NCBI RefSeq assembly: GCF_000684975.1
Contig: NZ_BAXZ01000031.1
Location: 1 to 64,000, forward strand
DNA from: Paraburkholderia acidipaludis NBRC 101816
Lineage (GTDB): Bacteria; Pseudomonadota; Gammaproteobacteria; Burkholderiales; Burkholderiaceae
Reading direction: 5' to 3'
DNA length: 64,000 nucleotides
Both the position numbers and the translations under genes were made by a program. The notes beneath the pieces are model-generated. The model worked only from the letters and a program-made list of their open reading frames with translations, was not told the DNA's origin and made no database searches. This document shows, piece by piece, positions 9,201 to 17,065 of the stretch (positions within the stretch are counted from its first letter, which is position 1; each line of letters opens with the position of its first letter).

Positions 9201-9608
9201 GATGCCGTCGTTGTAGGCGCCTGTCGTGGAGATCACGCCCGTTGCGCCGTTGGTGATGGTGTTGCCGTTGTTCGTGCCGATCAGCATCGCGCCGCGGTTC
9301 GCCACCCCCGTGCCGTTGCCGGAGAGCGTAAGCGTGCCGTTGTTCGTGATCGTGCTCGAGGTGTCCACGGAGAACGGCGTGGGCGTGCTCGAGAGCGTAT
9401 AGCTACCCGTCGCGCCCTGGGCGATGTTGATGGTGACGCCGGTGCTGCCGCTCGCGGCCACGACCGCAGGAATGCCCGCGCCCGTGCAGGTCACGGTCGT
9501 GTTGCTGGGCGGCGCCGTTGAGTTACAGGCCGCATGGCCCGCGGCCGGTGCCGCACCAGTCAGGATTGCCAATCCTCCCATACGCAACTTCCACGCTTTG
9601 TTTTTCAT
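6270..9608 (-). CDS. Autotransporter outer membrane beta-barrel protein (type Va secretion)
   Basis: A 1,112-residue type V secreted protein. An N-terminal signal peptide ends near AAGHA. The passenger (to about residue 780) is Gly/Asn/Thr-rich, with beta-helix repeats and two autotransporter-associated units (GAGTLTLTPSASGG...YSGGTTITQGTL and GSGTLTLNGTDSYTGGTNVDEGTL). A Pro/Thr-rich linker follows. The C-terminal 280 or so residues form the translocator barrel and end in GVRWAW, the aromatic end expected for BAM recognition. The start at 9608 gives a clean signal peptide; sixteen upstream codons were excluded. The only cysteines obvious in the passenger are two just after the signal peptide. 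No protease triad is evident, so adhesion or aggregation is the likeliest role, by inference. Confidence 0.88.
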   Translation of the reverse strand: MKNKAWKLRMGGLAILTGAAPAAGHAACNSTAPPSNTTVTCTGAGIPAVVAASGSTGVTINIAQGATGSYTLSSTPTPFSVDTSSTITNNGTLTLSGNGTGVANRGAMLIGTNNGNTITNGATGVISTTGAYNDGIAANGNNNTLVNNGKITTSGSNSYGMTAAWGQSNTGASGNTLINTGTVTTSGNNARSASLLGGSGTIDNSGTLMATGKDGSAVYMQGNNDTLINGGTIQTTGTASSSGNVDAVVSNTVGSSFTATITNEAGGQIISNNGIGVRSTNGNTTITNAGLIEGGGGTAIQNGNGNDTLILQTGSQIVGIANGGGGNNVVLLQGTGTASNAFANYQSLTMEGDAWTWAGTGTFSTALVESGTLNLTGTLGTTTATVVATVNSGATLQANASNLPLSVTDNGLVRFQQDSAGTYTGLVGGTGAVEKTGAGTLTLTPSASGGNTYSGGTTITQGTLSVAADNALGASSGGLTFNGGTLQFGSAFDLATRRAISITSNNGTIDTQGYDSTIAQNITGAGSLTKLGSGTLTLNGTDSYTGGTNVDEGTLIVGDGTSDPPSLSGGGAVLVASGATLGGYGSVTGNVTNDGTIAVANALASLASGTTGNFQIDGNLTNAGLVQLGGSGVGNTLTVVGNYIGQNATIALNTYLAGDGAASDRLIVSGGNASGTSMLKVANVNGPGAQTVSDGIEVVQAANGATTNAGTFTLSGGTVEAGAYAYYLVRGGVTAGSGENWYLRNTIAPQTTETPPTTSPTVPPSTGPQITPAEGTPAPITEAVENAGSDTSAVPVYRPEVPLYTEAPSVARQLGLLQIDTFHDRQGDQALLTGDESVPAAWARAWGGYSNLHQGGEVAPSFDGTVWGMQIGQDLYADSTPGGQHNHYGFFAGFSRAVGDVNGFALGQPGLGVGSLQVNAYNLAGYWTHIGPGGWYTDAVAMGSVLAVRTNSNNNVNGSTDGNAFTGSFEAGLPIALGYGFTVEPQAQMVWQWLSLDEFNDGVSNVSWNNGNTFLARIGARLQWATSTNGIDWKPWLRLNVLRSFGADDQTTFGGTTTLGTPVGQTLGQIGVGVVAQLTKRGSVYATGSYLANLGGEHQRTITGNAGVRWAW

Positions 9609-9769
9609 GGTCTGTTGGCCTTTTTTAGTGAAGCCGGCTGCACAAACGGGCTGCAAGGGGGCGTGTGATTCGCGTTATAGCACCGATCTCAAAAACGGCC
9701 TCGTTTCTGGTCTGTCGTAAAGATGTGCGCGGACACTCCTATCTCCGCTTTCCAAAATCCCAAAAAATA

Positions 9770-9785
9770 CTGTATAAATATACAG
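9770..9785 (+). promoter_or_regulatory. LexA box (SOS operator) upstream of imuA
   Basis: CTGT-ATAAATAT-ACAG is a perfect match to the LexA consensus CTGT-N8-ACAG. A -10-like TATAAA lies inside it (9773-9778), with a possible -35 (TTTCCA, 9749-9754) 18 bases upstream, so LexA would block the promoter. It is 114 bases before imuA. It sits about 160 bases upstream of the divergent autotransporter gene. The rest of the 9609-9899 gap shows no gene. Confidence 0.85.
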
Positions 9786-9899
9786 GTGAAGGCGCGCTGC
9801 AGCGCCAGATAGCCATCCCGTCATGCCCCCTTTTTCTGGCCGGGCAGGGGGATCTATTGCCCTTTTGATCCGAGCCTTTTTGACCGAGCGCACTCACTC

Positions 9900-10748
9900 A
9901 TGGCAGCAGCACTCCAGCTTGCGGCGACGCATCTGCCGCCCCGGCTGCAAAGCCGGATCTGGCAAGGCGACCGGCTGGCGCACGCGGGCGAGCGCACGGT
10001 GCGAAGCGGCCACGCCGCGCTCGATGCGCTCCTGCCCGGTGCGGGCTGGCCCGCAGGCAGCCTGACCGAACTGCTCGTCGAGCAGGGCGGCATCGGCGAG
10101 ATGCGGCTCGTCGCGCCCGCGTTGCGTACGCTGACGGCCACGGCCGGGCAGCACGTGCTGCTCGTCGCGCCGCCGTGGCAGCCCTATGCGTGCGCGCTCA
10201 AGCGTTGGGGGCTTGCGCTCGATCGCGTGGTCTGGGTGCGCGCGGGCGAAGCCGAGGCGCCCTGGGTGGCCGAGCAGGCGCTGCGCCAGGAGGGCATTGG
10301 CGCTGTGCTGCTCTGGCAGGCGAAGGCGCGTGCCGACGCAGTGCGGCGCCTGCAGGTCGCCGCCCAGGATTCGCGCGCGCTCGCATTCCTGATCCGGCCG
10401 CCGGCCGCGCGCAACCAGTCGTCGCCGGCGCCGCTGCGCATGGTCTGCACGCCGGTGCCGCCGCCCGCCGACGCGAATCTCAACCGGCGCCAGTGGATGC
10501 AGCTCACCGCCGTGTCCGTCGATATCTTCAAACGCCGCGGGCCGCCGCCCGCCCAGCCACTCGTCGTTACGCTGCCGCTGCAGGACGCCGTGCTGCCCCC
10601 CACGGGCCCGGCATCCGCCGTGCCGCGGCCCGGGGTCAATCATGTTGTGGATCGCCGTTACCTTGCCGCTCTTGCCGCTGGAGGCCGTGAGGCCGCCGCT
10701 TCTGCCGGCCCCGCTCCCGTCGGACCCAATCTGGCCTCATCACGCTGA
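9900..10748 (+). CDS. imuA: ImuA, translesion synthesis-associated RecA-like protein
   Basis: A 282-residue RecA-fold accessory protein, the first gene of the SOS mutagenesis cassette. The core aligns with the RecA/SulA-type domain (HAALDALLPGAGWPAGSLTE...), but the Walker A region (LVEQGGIGEMRL) lacks the usual GKT, as in the ImuA/SulA-like group. In other bacteria ImuA works with ImuB and DnaE2 in damage-induced error-prone synthesis. No clear ribosome binding site precedes the ATG. Its 3' end overlaps imuB by 107 bases, so the last 35 residues share DNA with the ImuB N-terminus and may be poorly conserved. Control by LexA is inferred from the upstream box. Confidence 0.85.
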   Translation: MAAALQLAATHLPPRLQSRIWQGDRLAHAGERTVRSGHAALDALLPGAGWPAGSLTELLVEQGGIGEMRLVAPALRTLTATAGQHVLLVAPPWQPYACALKRWGLALDRVVWVRAGEAEAPWVAEQALRQEGIGAVLLWQAKARADAVRRLQVAAQDSRALAFLIRPPAARNQSSPAPLRMVCTPVPPPADANLNRRQWMQLTAVSVDIFKRRGPPPAQPLVVTLPLQDAVLPPTGPASAVPRPGVNHVVDRRYLAALAAGGREAAASAGPAPVGPNLASSR

Positions 10749-12255
10749 CACGCCGCCGCAAGACAGGCGTTGCTACGCGCTGGCCGATTCCCTGCGTGTC
10801 CTGATTCCCGATCTCGATGCCTTGAGTCTCGGCGTGAGCGCGGGCAGCACGCGCGCCCATGCGCTTGCCCTCGCGCCGGGACTCGTGCTGCTCGAGCCCG
10901 ATCCGTCGCGCGAGACCCGCGCGTTCGAGGCGCTTGCGCTCGCGCTGCTCGCCTACACGCCGAAGGTGTCGTTCGCGCCCTCGCATACGCTGCTGCTGGA
11001 GGTGGGCTCCGGGCTGAGGCTCTTTGGCGGCGTGCGCGCGCTGCTCGCCAAGGTGGCGGCGACGGCGGCCGGCTGCGGCCACGCCGCGCGCATTGCCTGC
11101 GCGCCCACCGCCTGGGGCGCGTGGACGCTCGCGCAGGCGCGCGCCACGCAGCGCGGTTCGAATACTCCGCGCCGCTGGCGCGTACTCAAGGAGCAGACGC
11201 TCGCGAACGTGCTCGACACGTTGCCGGTCACGCTCGCGCCGTTCGCCGCGCAGCACGAGCACGCGCTCACGCAGATCGGCTGCGCGACGTTTGCCGATTT
11301 GCGCCGCCTGCCGCGCGACGGCATCGTGCGGCGTTTCGGCGACGGCGTGCTCAACTGGCTTGCACAGGCGCGCGGTGAAGCGCCCGACCCGCGCGCTTCG
11401 TTCAGCGCGCCGCCGTCGTTTTGTGCCGGGCTCGAACTGCAGGCGCGCGTGGAAAGCGCCGAAGCGCTGCTGTTCGCCGCGCGGCGGCTCGTGATGCAGC
11501 TGGCAGGCTGGCTCTGTGCGCAGCACGCGGCGTTGACGGCCTTCGAGCTGCGGCTCGAACATGAGCTGGCGTCGCGGCACGCGCCGCGCACGTCGAGCCT
11601 CACGCTCGCGTGGTCGGCGCCCTCGCGCGATGCCGAGCACCTGCTCTGGCTGTTGCGCGAGAAGCTGAACCAGACCGAACTGGCCGCGCCGGTGATCGGG
11701 CTTGCGCTCGTTGCCACCGGGGTGAGCGAGTACGCCGCGCCTAACGACACGCTGTTCCCGATGCCCGAGACTTCGGAAGCCTCGCTCGCGCAGCTGTTCG
11801 AGCGCATTGGCGCGCGGGTGGGCGAGCAGAACGTGCTGCAGCTCTTCGTCGAGGACGATCACCGGCCCGAGCGAGCGATGGCGGCGCGCGCGTACCGTGC
11901 AACGCCTGGCAAGGCGGGCAAGGCACGCAAGCCGCGTGACCCGAAGCCGAAGGAAGCGCAAACGGCGGCCTCCACGCAGTGCGCGCTCGATCTGCCCGAC
12001 GTGCCGCTGCCGTCCCAGCCGCGCCCGGCATGGCTGCTCGAAAAGCCGCTGAAGCTGGCGGTGCGCAACGACCGTCCCGTGTACCGGCGGCCGCTGAAGA
12101 TGCTCACGCGCGCCGAGCGCATCGAAACCGGCTGGTGGGACGGCGAGGAGGTGGAACGCGACTACTATGTCGCCGCCGACGACCAGGGGCGCACGTTCTG
12201 GCTCTATCGCGAGCGCATGGGCGGCGAGTGGTATCTGCAAGGGCTCTTCGGCTAA
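10642..12255 (+). CDS. imuB: ImuB, non-catalytic Y-family polymerase-like protein
   Basis: A 537-residue Y-family (DinB-like) protein starting MLWIAVTLP. The segment TLLLEVGSGLRLFGG stands where active Y-family polymerases have their second acidic motif, so the catalytic carboxylates are missing, as is usual for ImuB, which acts as a scaffold between the beta clamp, ImuA and DnaE2. Helix-hairpin-helix and little-finger regions follow (IGCATFADLRRLPRDGIVRRFG). A Lys/Arg/Pro-rich linker near residues 415-440 precedes a conserved C-terminal domain (GWWDGEEVERDYYVA). QCALDL after the linker might serve as a clamp-binding motif, but this is weak. The start overlaps imuA by 107 bases; dnaE2 follows after 10 bases. 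Confidence 0.88.
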   Translation: MLWIAVTLPLLPLEAVRPPLLPAPLPSDPIWPHHADTPPQDRRCYALADSLRVLIPDLDALSLGVSAGSTRAHALALAPGLVLLEPDPSRETRAFEALALALLAYTPKVSFAPSHTLLLEVGSGLRLFGGVRALLAKVAATAAGCGHAARIACAPTAWGAWTLAQARATQRGSNTPRRWRVLKEQTLANVLDTLPVTLAPFAAQHEHALTQIGCATFADLRRLPRDGIVRRFGDGVLNWLAQARGEAPDPRASFSAPPSFCAGLELQARVESAEALLFAARRLVMQLAGWLCAQHAALTAFELRLEHELASRHAPRTSSLTLAWSAPSRDAEHLLWLLREKLNQTELAAPVIGLALVATGVSEYAAPNDTLFPMPETSEASLAQLFERIGARVGEQNVLQLFVEDDHRPERAMAARAYRATPGKAGKARKPRDPKPKEAQTAASTQCALDLPDVPLPSQPRPAWLLEKPLKLAVRNDRPVYRRPLKMLTRAERIETGWWDGEEVERDYYVAADDQGRTFWLYRERMGGEWYLQGLFG

Positions 12256-12265
12256 GGCGGCGATC

Positions 12266-15200
12266 ATGTCGACGTTGCCCGCGCAGTTGCCGCGTAATTT
12301 GCCTGGTCATTTGCCCATCCATTTGCCCGAGTATGCGGAGCTGCACTGCCTGACCAACTTCACGTTCCTGCGCGGCGCCTCGCAGCCGGGCGAACTGGTC
12401 GAGCAGGCGATCCAGCACGGCTACCGGGCGCTCGCCATCACCGACGAATGTTCGTTCGCCGGCGTCGTGCGCGCGTTCAGTGCCTTGAACGAGCATGACG
12501 AGCCACGCAAGAAGGCGCACGAAGAAGCCGTGCGCGAAGCGCGCGCGAGCGGTGGGGCGGCGGCTGTGGCGAAGCTGGGGCCGTTCGTGCCGTCGCTGCA
12601 CCTGCTGATCGGCAGCGAGCTGAATCTCGTCGAGCAGCCCGGCGACGACCCGGACAAGAGGGAAGAAAAACCGTTCTGCACGCTGGTCGCGTTCGCGATG
12701 AACCGCGAGGGCTACGGCAACCTTTGCGAGCTGATCACGCTTGCGCGCGCGCGGGCGGAGAAGGGCCACTATCGCGTGTACCCCGATGATTTCACCGATC
12801 CCGAGCCCGGCCTCGAACATCTGAAGCATCTGCGCGACTGCGTCCTGCTGCTCGTGCCGCAGCGCACGGCGACGCTGGCACAGACGCTGCGCGCCGCACA
12901 CTGGCTGGCAGGTTTCGCGGCGGAGCGCGCGTGGCTCGCGCTCGAGCTCTGGCGCACGGGCGGCGACGATACGCAGGTCGAAGCATTGCGCTATGTCTCG
13001 CAGGAAACGGGCTTGCCGCTCGTCGCGGCGGGCGGCGTGCTGATGCATGCGCGTTCGCGCAAGCCGCTGCAGGACACGCTGAGCGCCATTCGCATCGGTC
13101 AGCCGCTCTCGACATGCGGGCGTGCACTGGAGCCGAACGCCGAGCGGCATCTGCGCTCGCGCGTGCGCCTTGGCTGGCTGTATCCGCGCGATACGCTCGA
13201 CGCGACGCTCGATGTCGCGCGCCGCTGCACGTTCTCGCTCGCCGAGCTGGCCTACGAGTATCCCGAGGAACTGGTGCCCGCCGGCGAGACGCCGGCCACG
13301 TGGCTGCGCAAGCTCGTGATGGAGGGCGCGCTGGAACGCTGGCCCGATGGGATGAACGAGAAGCGCAGCAAGCAGGTTGAAAAGGAGCTCGAACTGATCG
13401 CCGAGCTGAAGTACGAAAAGTACTTCCTGACGGTTCACGACATCGTTCGCTATGCGCGATCGCAGGGCATTTTGTGCCAGGGGCGCGGCTCGGCGGCGAA
13501 TTCGGTGGTCTGCTACTGCCTGGGGATCACCGAGATCGATCCGGTACAGATGAACATGCTCGTCGCACGTTTTCTGTCACGCGCGCGCAACGAGCCGCCC
13601 GATATCGACGTCGATTTCGAGCATCAGCGGCGCGAGGAAGTTATTCAGTATGTCTATCGAAAATACGGCCAGCGCCGCGCGGCACTGGCCGCGACGCTCA
13701 TCACGTACCGCTCGCGCAGCGCGCTGCGCGACGTCGGCAAGGCGCTCGGGCTCGACGTGGCGCTCGTCGAAAAGCTCTCGGGCGCGCAGCAGTGGTGGGA
13801 CGGTCCCGATTCGATCGCGCATCATCTGAAAGAGGCCGGTTTTTCGCAAGACTCGCACGTCACGCAGCAGCTCATCCGCCTCACGCGCGAGCTGCGCGGT
13901 TTTCCGCGCCATCTCTCGCAGCACGTGGGCGGCTTCGTGATCGCGAAGGACAAGCTTTCGCGCCTCGTGCCTATCGAAAACGCCGCGATGAAAGATCGCT
14001 ATGTGATCGAGTGGGACAAGGACGATATCGATACGCTGCGGCTTCTGAAAGTCGATGTGCTTGCGCTCGGCATGCTTTCGGCGATCCGGCGCTCGCTGGA
14101 ATTCGTCGCGCTGCGGCGCGGGCTGCCGCAGTTTCGCGTGCAGGACATTCCGCGCGAAGACCCCGCCGTCTACGAGATGTGCTGCCATGCGGATACGATC
14201 GGCGTGTTCCAGATCGAGTCGCGCGCGCAGCAGAGCATGCTGCCGCGTCTCAGACCGCGCGGATACTACGACCTCGTGATTCAGGTGGCGATCGTGCGGC
14301 CAGGGCCGATTCAGGGCGATATGGTGCATCCGTATCTGAAGCGCAGGCGCGGGGAGGAGAAGGTCGAATATGCAAAGCCGGAGTTGAAGCCGGTGCTCGG
14401 GCGCACGTTCGGCGTGCCGATCTTCCAGGAGCAGGTGATGCATCTGGCGATGGTGGCCGCCGGTTATAGCGATGAGGAAGCCGACAGGCTGCGCCGTGCG
14501 ATGGCCGCGTGGCGGCGTCACGGCAACCTGCGCCCGTATCAGGACGACCTCAAGCGCCGGATGATGAAGAAGGGCTATGAGGAGGCGTTCGCGGACCGCA
14601 TCTGCAGGCAGATCGAGGGCTTCGGCGACTACGGCTTCCCGGAAAGCCACGCGGCGAGCTTCGCGCTGCTCGTCTACACGAGCTCATGGCTCAAGCGTTA
14701 CGAGCCGGCCGCTTTTCTCGCAGGACTGCTGAACAGTCAGCCGCTGGGGTTCTATTCGCCGTCCCAGCTCGTGCAGGACGCGAAGCGCCACGGCGTGGAG
14801 GTGCTGCCGCCCGATATCGGACTGAGCGACTGGGAGGCGGTGCTGGAGCGGCGCGGGAAGCCGGGCGTGCGGCTCGATGCCGATGCGACACGTGCCCGCC
14901 GCGCCAGGGTGGCACGCTGCCAGCAGCGGCTGCGCGCCGCATGGCCGGCGGACCGGCCGAGGCTCGCGTGTTGTTTTCTGCGCCGCTTTGCGCGCAGGCT
15001 GCGTGCGCGCGTCGAGTTGCCGCCAGGTTGCTATGGCAGCAGCGGCCCGGCCGTGCGGCTCGGCTTCAGTCTCGTCAAGGGCTTTTCTGAAGACGCCGCG
15101 CAGCGCGTGATGAAGGCGCGTGCGCAGGCGCCGTTCGCGGACGTGGACGATCTCGCGCGGCGTGCCGCGCTCACGCGGCGCGAACTGGAGGCGCTTGCGG

Positions 15201-15751
15201 CGGCGAATGCGCTCGCGAGCATCGCGGGGCACCGGCGCGAGGCGTGGTGGGCCGTGACCGCGCAGCATGCGGTGCCGGCGCTGTTGCGCGACGCACCGCT
15301 CGCCGAAGCGCCGCTCGCGCTGCCGCGCGCGTCCGAAGGCGCGGAGATCGTCGCCGACTACGCCAGTCTGCGGCTTACGCTGAACCGCCATCCGCTTGAA
15401 CTGCTGCGGCCGGGGCTCGCGCAGCAGCGCTTCCGCACGGCCGCGCAACTGGCGCATTGCCGACACGGCAGGTTCGTGCGTGTATGCGGCATCGTCACGG
15501 TGCGGCAGCGGCCGGGAACGGCAAAAGGGACGATCTTCGTTTCGCTGGAGGACGAGACCGGCACGATCAACGTGATCGTGCATGCGACGCTCGTGGAGGC
15601 GCAGCGCAAGGAACTGCTCGGGTCTTCGCTGATGGCGGTGGCGGGCGTCGTGCAGCGCGAAGGCGAAGTGATCCACCTCGTCGCGCGGCGGCTGGAGGAT
15701 CACAGCCGGCTGCTCGGTCGGCTGGCGACCGAGAGCCGGAATTTTCATTGA
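12266..15751 (+). CDS. dnaE2: Error-prone DNA polymerase DnaE2 (ImuC)
   Basis: A C-family polymerase of 1,161 residues, the catalytic partner of ImuA/ImuB in SOS mutagenesis. An N-terminal PHP domain begins YAELHCLTNFTFLRGAS. The catalytic aspartates are present in PDIDVDFEHQRREE (about residues 445-458), after GRGSAANSVVCYCLGI. The thumb/fingers region and a C-terminal OB fold (VRVCGIVTVRQRPGTAKG) are intact. I chose the ATG at 12266, just after the imuB stop; in-frame codons further upstream overlap imuB. The protein is longer than the roughly 1,030-1,090 residues usual for DnaE2, because of an Arg-rich stretch at about residues 860-925 before GPAVRLGFSLVKGFSE. It converges on the next gene with a 7-base overlap of 3' ends. 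Confidence 0.92.
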   Translation: MSTLPAQLPRNLPGHLPIHLPEYAELHCLTNFTFLRGASQPGELVEQAIQHGYRALAITDECSFAGVVRAFSALNEHDEPRKKAHEEAVREARASGGAAAVAKLGPFVPSLHLLIGSELNLVEQPGDDPDKREEKPFCTLVAFAMNREGYGNLCELITLARARAEKGHYRVYPDDFTDPEPGLEHLKHLRDCVLLLVPQRTATLAQTLRAAHWLAGFAAERAWLALELWRTGGDDTQVEALRYVSQETGLPLVAAGGVLMHARSRKPLQDTLSAIRIGQPLSTCGRALEPNAERHLRSRVRLGWLYPRDTLDATLDVARRCTFSLAELAYEYPEELVPAGETPATWLRKLVMEGALERWPDGMNEKRSKQVEKELELIAELKYEKYFLTVHDIVRYARSQGILCQGRGSAANSVVCYCLGITEIDPVQMNMLVARFLSRARNEPPDIDVDFEHQRREEVIQYVYRKYGQRRAALAATLITYRSRSALRDVGKALGLDVALVEKLSGAQQWWDGPDSIAHHLKEAGFSQDSHVTQQLIRLTRELRGFPRHLSQHVGGFVIAKDKLSRLVPIENAAMKDRYVIEWDKDDIDTLRLLKVDVLALGMLSAIRRSLEFVALRRGLPQFRVQDIPREDPAVYEMCCHADTIGVFQIESRAQQSMLPRLRPRGYYDLVIQVAIVRPGPIQGDMVHPYLKRRRGEEKVEYAKPELKPVLGRTFGVPIFQEQVMHLAMVAAGYSDEEADRLRRAMAAWRRHGNLRPYQDDLKRRMMKKGYEEAFADRICRQIEGFGDYGFPESHAASFALLVYTSSWLKRYEPAAFLAGLLNSQPLGFYSPSQLVQDAKRHGVEVLPPDIGLSDWEAVLERRGKPGVRLDADATRARRARVARCQQRLRAAWPADRPRLACCFLRRFARRLRARVELPPGCYGSSGPAVRLGFSLVKGFSEDAAQRVMKARAQAPFADVDDLARRAALTRRELEALAAANALASIAGHRREAWWAVTAQHAVPALLRDAPLAEAPLALPRASEGAEIVADYASLRLTLNRHPLELLRPGLAQQRFRTAAQLAHCRHGRFVRVCGIVTVRQRPGTAKGTIFVSLEDETGTINVIVHATLVEAQRKELLGSSLMAVAGVVQREGEVIHLVARRLEDHSRLLGRLATESRNFH

Positions 15752-16659
15752 GCAGGACGCGTCTCGAAGCCGCCGAGCACGGCGCCGATCGCCGCATCGA
15801 ACGGCGTGCGCCGGCCGATGCCAAGGCCTTCGAGGCGGCTCGAATCGAGGTGACAGTCGCGCGGGCGCGGCGTTGCATCGGCGGGCGTTGTCTGGGCGAG
15901 AAGCCGCGCGTCCACGTCGAGTGCCCGGGCGAGATGCTGCGCGATCTGATACTTTGTCATCGGCTCGTCGCCCGACCATTGCGCGAGGCCGTTGACCGCC
16001 TTGCCGTCCGCGTGCCGCGTCAGCAGCTCGCGGATCACGAACGCGACGTCGGGCGTGAATGTCGGGTAGCGCGTGGCCCACGCATCCATGACGGCCGGCC
16101 GCGCGCCCGGTTGAGCCGACGCCAGCACGGCCGGCACGAGACTCGTCACGGCCGACTCCTGCCAGTCCACGACCGGGCCGTAGAGCAGCGGCAAACGCAG
16201 CACGAGCGCATGGCCCGTCTCCTCGAGCAGCGCGCGCTCGCCTTCGAGCTTGCTGTGACCGTAGGCGTTGAGCGGATTCGGCGTGTCGTCGCAACGGTAG
16301 GGCGGCCTGGTGCCGTCGAACACGTAGTCGGTCGAGATCGACAGCACCCACGCGCCGTGCGGGCGTGCCGCCCGGGCGATGCTGCGCACCGCGCCCACGT
16401 TCAGCGCGTGCGCCGTAGCGGGATCGTTTTCGCACACGTCCGGACGGCGTTCCGCGGCGGCGATCACCATCGCATCGGGCGCTTCACGTGCGACGAAGGC
16501 CGCAACGGCATGCTCGTCGCGCACGTCGAGCGAAACGTGTTGCGGCCCGGCGTGGCGGAAGGCGGTCGGCACGACCCGCCAGTCCGTCCCGGCGCCAAGC
16601 TCGCGCATCACCGCGCGTCCGAGCAATCCCGACGCGCCAATCACTGCGACCTTGAACAT
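15745..16659 (-). CDS. RmlD-like extended SDR (sugar-nucleotide reductase / MAT2B-like)
   Basis: A 304-residue NAD(P)-binding extended SDR. GASGLLG near the N-terminus is the Rossmann motif; STDYVFDG and NAYGHSKLEGE supply the Ser/Thr and Tyr-x3-Lys catalytic residues. The family includes dTDP-4-dehydrorhamnose reductase and the MAT2B-like group. No other rhamnose or O-antigen genes are nearby, so a biosynthetic RmlD role is unlikely and the substrate is unknown. The ATG at 16659 lies 11 bases after the copZ stop; an in-frame GTG at 16674 overlapping that stop is possible and would suggest translational coupling to copZ. Confidence 0.78.
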   Translation of the reverse strand: MFKVAVIGASGLLGRAVMRELGAGTDWRVVPTAFRHAGPQHVSLDVRDEHAVAAFVAREAPDAMVIAAAERRPDVCENDPATAHALNVGAVRSIARAARPHGAWVLSISTDYVFDGTRPPYRCDDTPNPLNAYGHSKLEGERALLEETGHALVLRLPLLYGPVVDWQESAVTSLVPAVLASAQPGARPAVMDAWATRYPTFTPDVAFVIRELLTRHADGKAVNGLAQWSGDEPMTKYQIAQHLARALDVDARLLAQTTPADATPRPRDCHLDSSRLEGLGIGRRTPFDAAIGAVLGGFETRPAQ

Positions 16660-16670
16660 GGCGCGGCGCG

Positions 16671-16895
16671 TCACGCGTTCGCCGTGCCGGCGTCTTTTAC
16701 CGCGCTCTTGACGGTATAGCCCGCCTCGTCGATGGCGGCCTTTAACACGTCGGCGCTCTGGTTCGACTCGACCGTCACGCGGCCCGCGGCCAGATCGACC
16801 TCGACCTTCGCGGCGGCGTCATGCTCGCGAATCGCGCGGGTGACGGCGCCCACGCAATGCTGGCAACTCATGCCTTCTACGTTGAACTGGATCAT
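16671..16895 (-). CDS. copZ: Copper chaperone CopZ (heavy-metal-associated domain)
   Basis: A 74-residue single-domain ferredoxin-fold metallochaperone. MIQFNVEGMSCQHCVGAV contains the GMxCxxC copper site. It presumably delivers Cu(I) to a CopA ATPase, which is not in this window. The start at 16895 has an AAGGA site and gives the canonical HMA N-terminus; an upstream in-frame extension was rejected. It is divergent from cueR, with the CueR-type promoter between them, so copper induction is likely. Confidence 0.88.
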   Translation of the reverse strand: MIQFNVEGMSCQHCVGAVTRAIREHDAAAKVEVDLAAGRVTVESNQSADVLKAAIDEAGYTVKSAVKDAGTANA

Positions 16896-16964
16896 CGTGT
16901 CTTCCTTTTCTGAACTGAATGAGCTGAAGGGGAAACTCAACTGCTGCTTGCTGCGGAGATGAGG

Positions 16965-16999
16965 CCGTCGCCGGATTATGCCAGCCGGTCCGGCGACGG
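16965..16999. repeat. 10-bp inverted repeat in the copZ-cueR intergenic region
   Basis: CCGTCGCCGG and CCGGCGACGG form a perfect stem with a 15-base loop between copZ and the CueR operator. It would lie in the copZ leader. No U-tract follows, so it is not a typical terminator. Confidence 0.5.
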
Positions 17000-17003
17000 A
17001 TGC

Positions 17004-17034
17004 TGGACCTTCCCATAATGGGAAGGTGTACGAT
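17004..17034 (+). promoter_or_regulatory. CueR-type MerR promoter with 19-bp spacer
   Basis: Arms ACCTTCCCAT and ATGGGAAGGT (17007-17027) form a perfect palindrome around one base, very like known CueR operators. It lies between TGGACC (-35) and TACGAT (-10), which are 19 bases apart, the lengthened spacer typical of MerR-activated promoters. The orientation reads into cueR; on the minus strand the hexamers are weaker. Confidence 0.8.
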
Positions 17035-17065
17035 CAGGCCATCGATCGAATACGGGGAGGGGCCC

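Noticed and set aside
12104..13438. Minus-strand frame opposite dnaE2
   Set aside because: No recognisable motifs; overlaps the PHP domain of DnaE2 entirely.
15745..16659. RmlD as part of an O-antigen or rhamnose cluster
   Set aside because: No rmlA, rmlB, rmlC or glycosyltransferase genes nearby.
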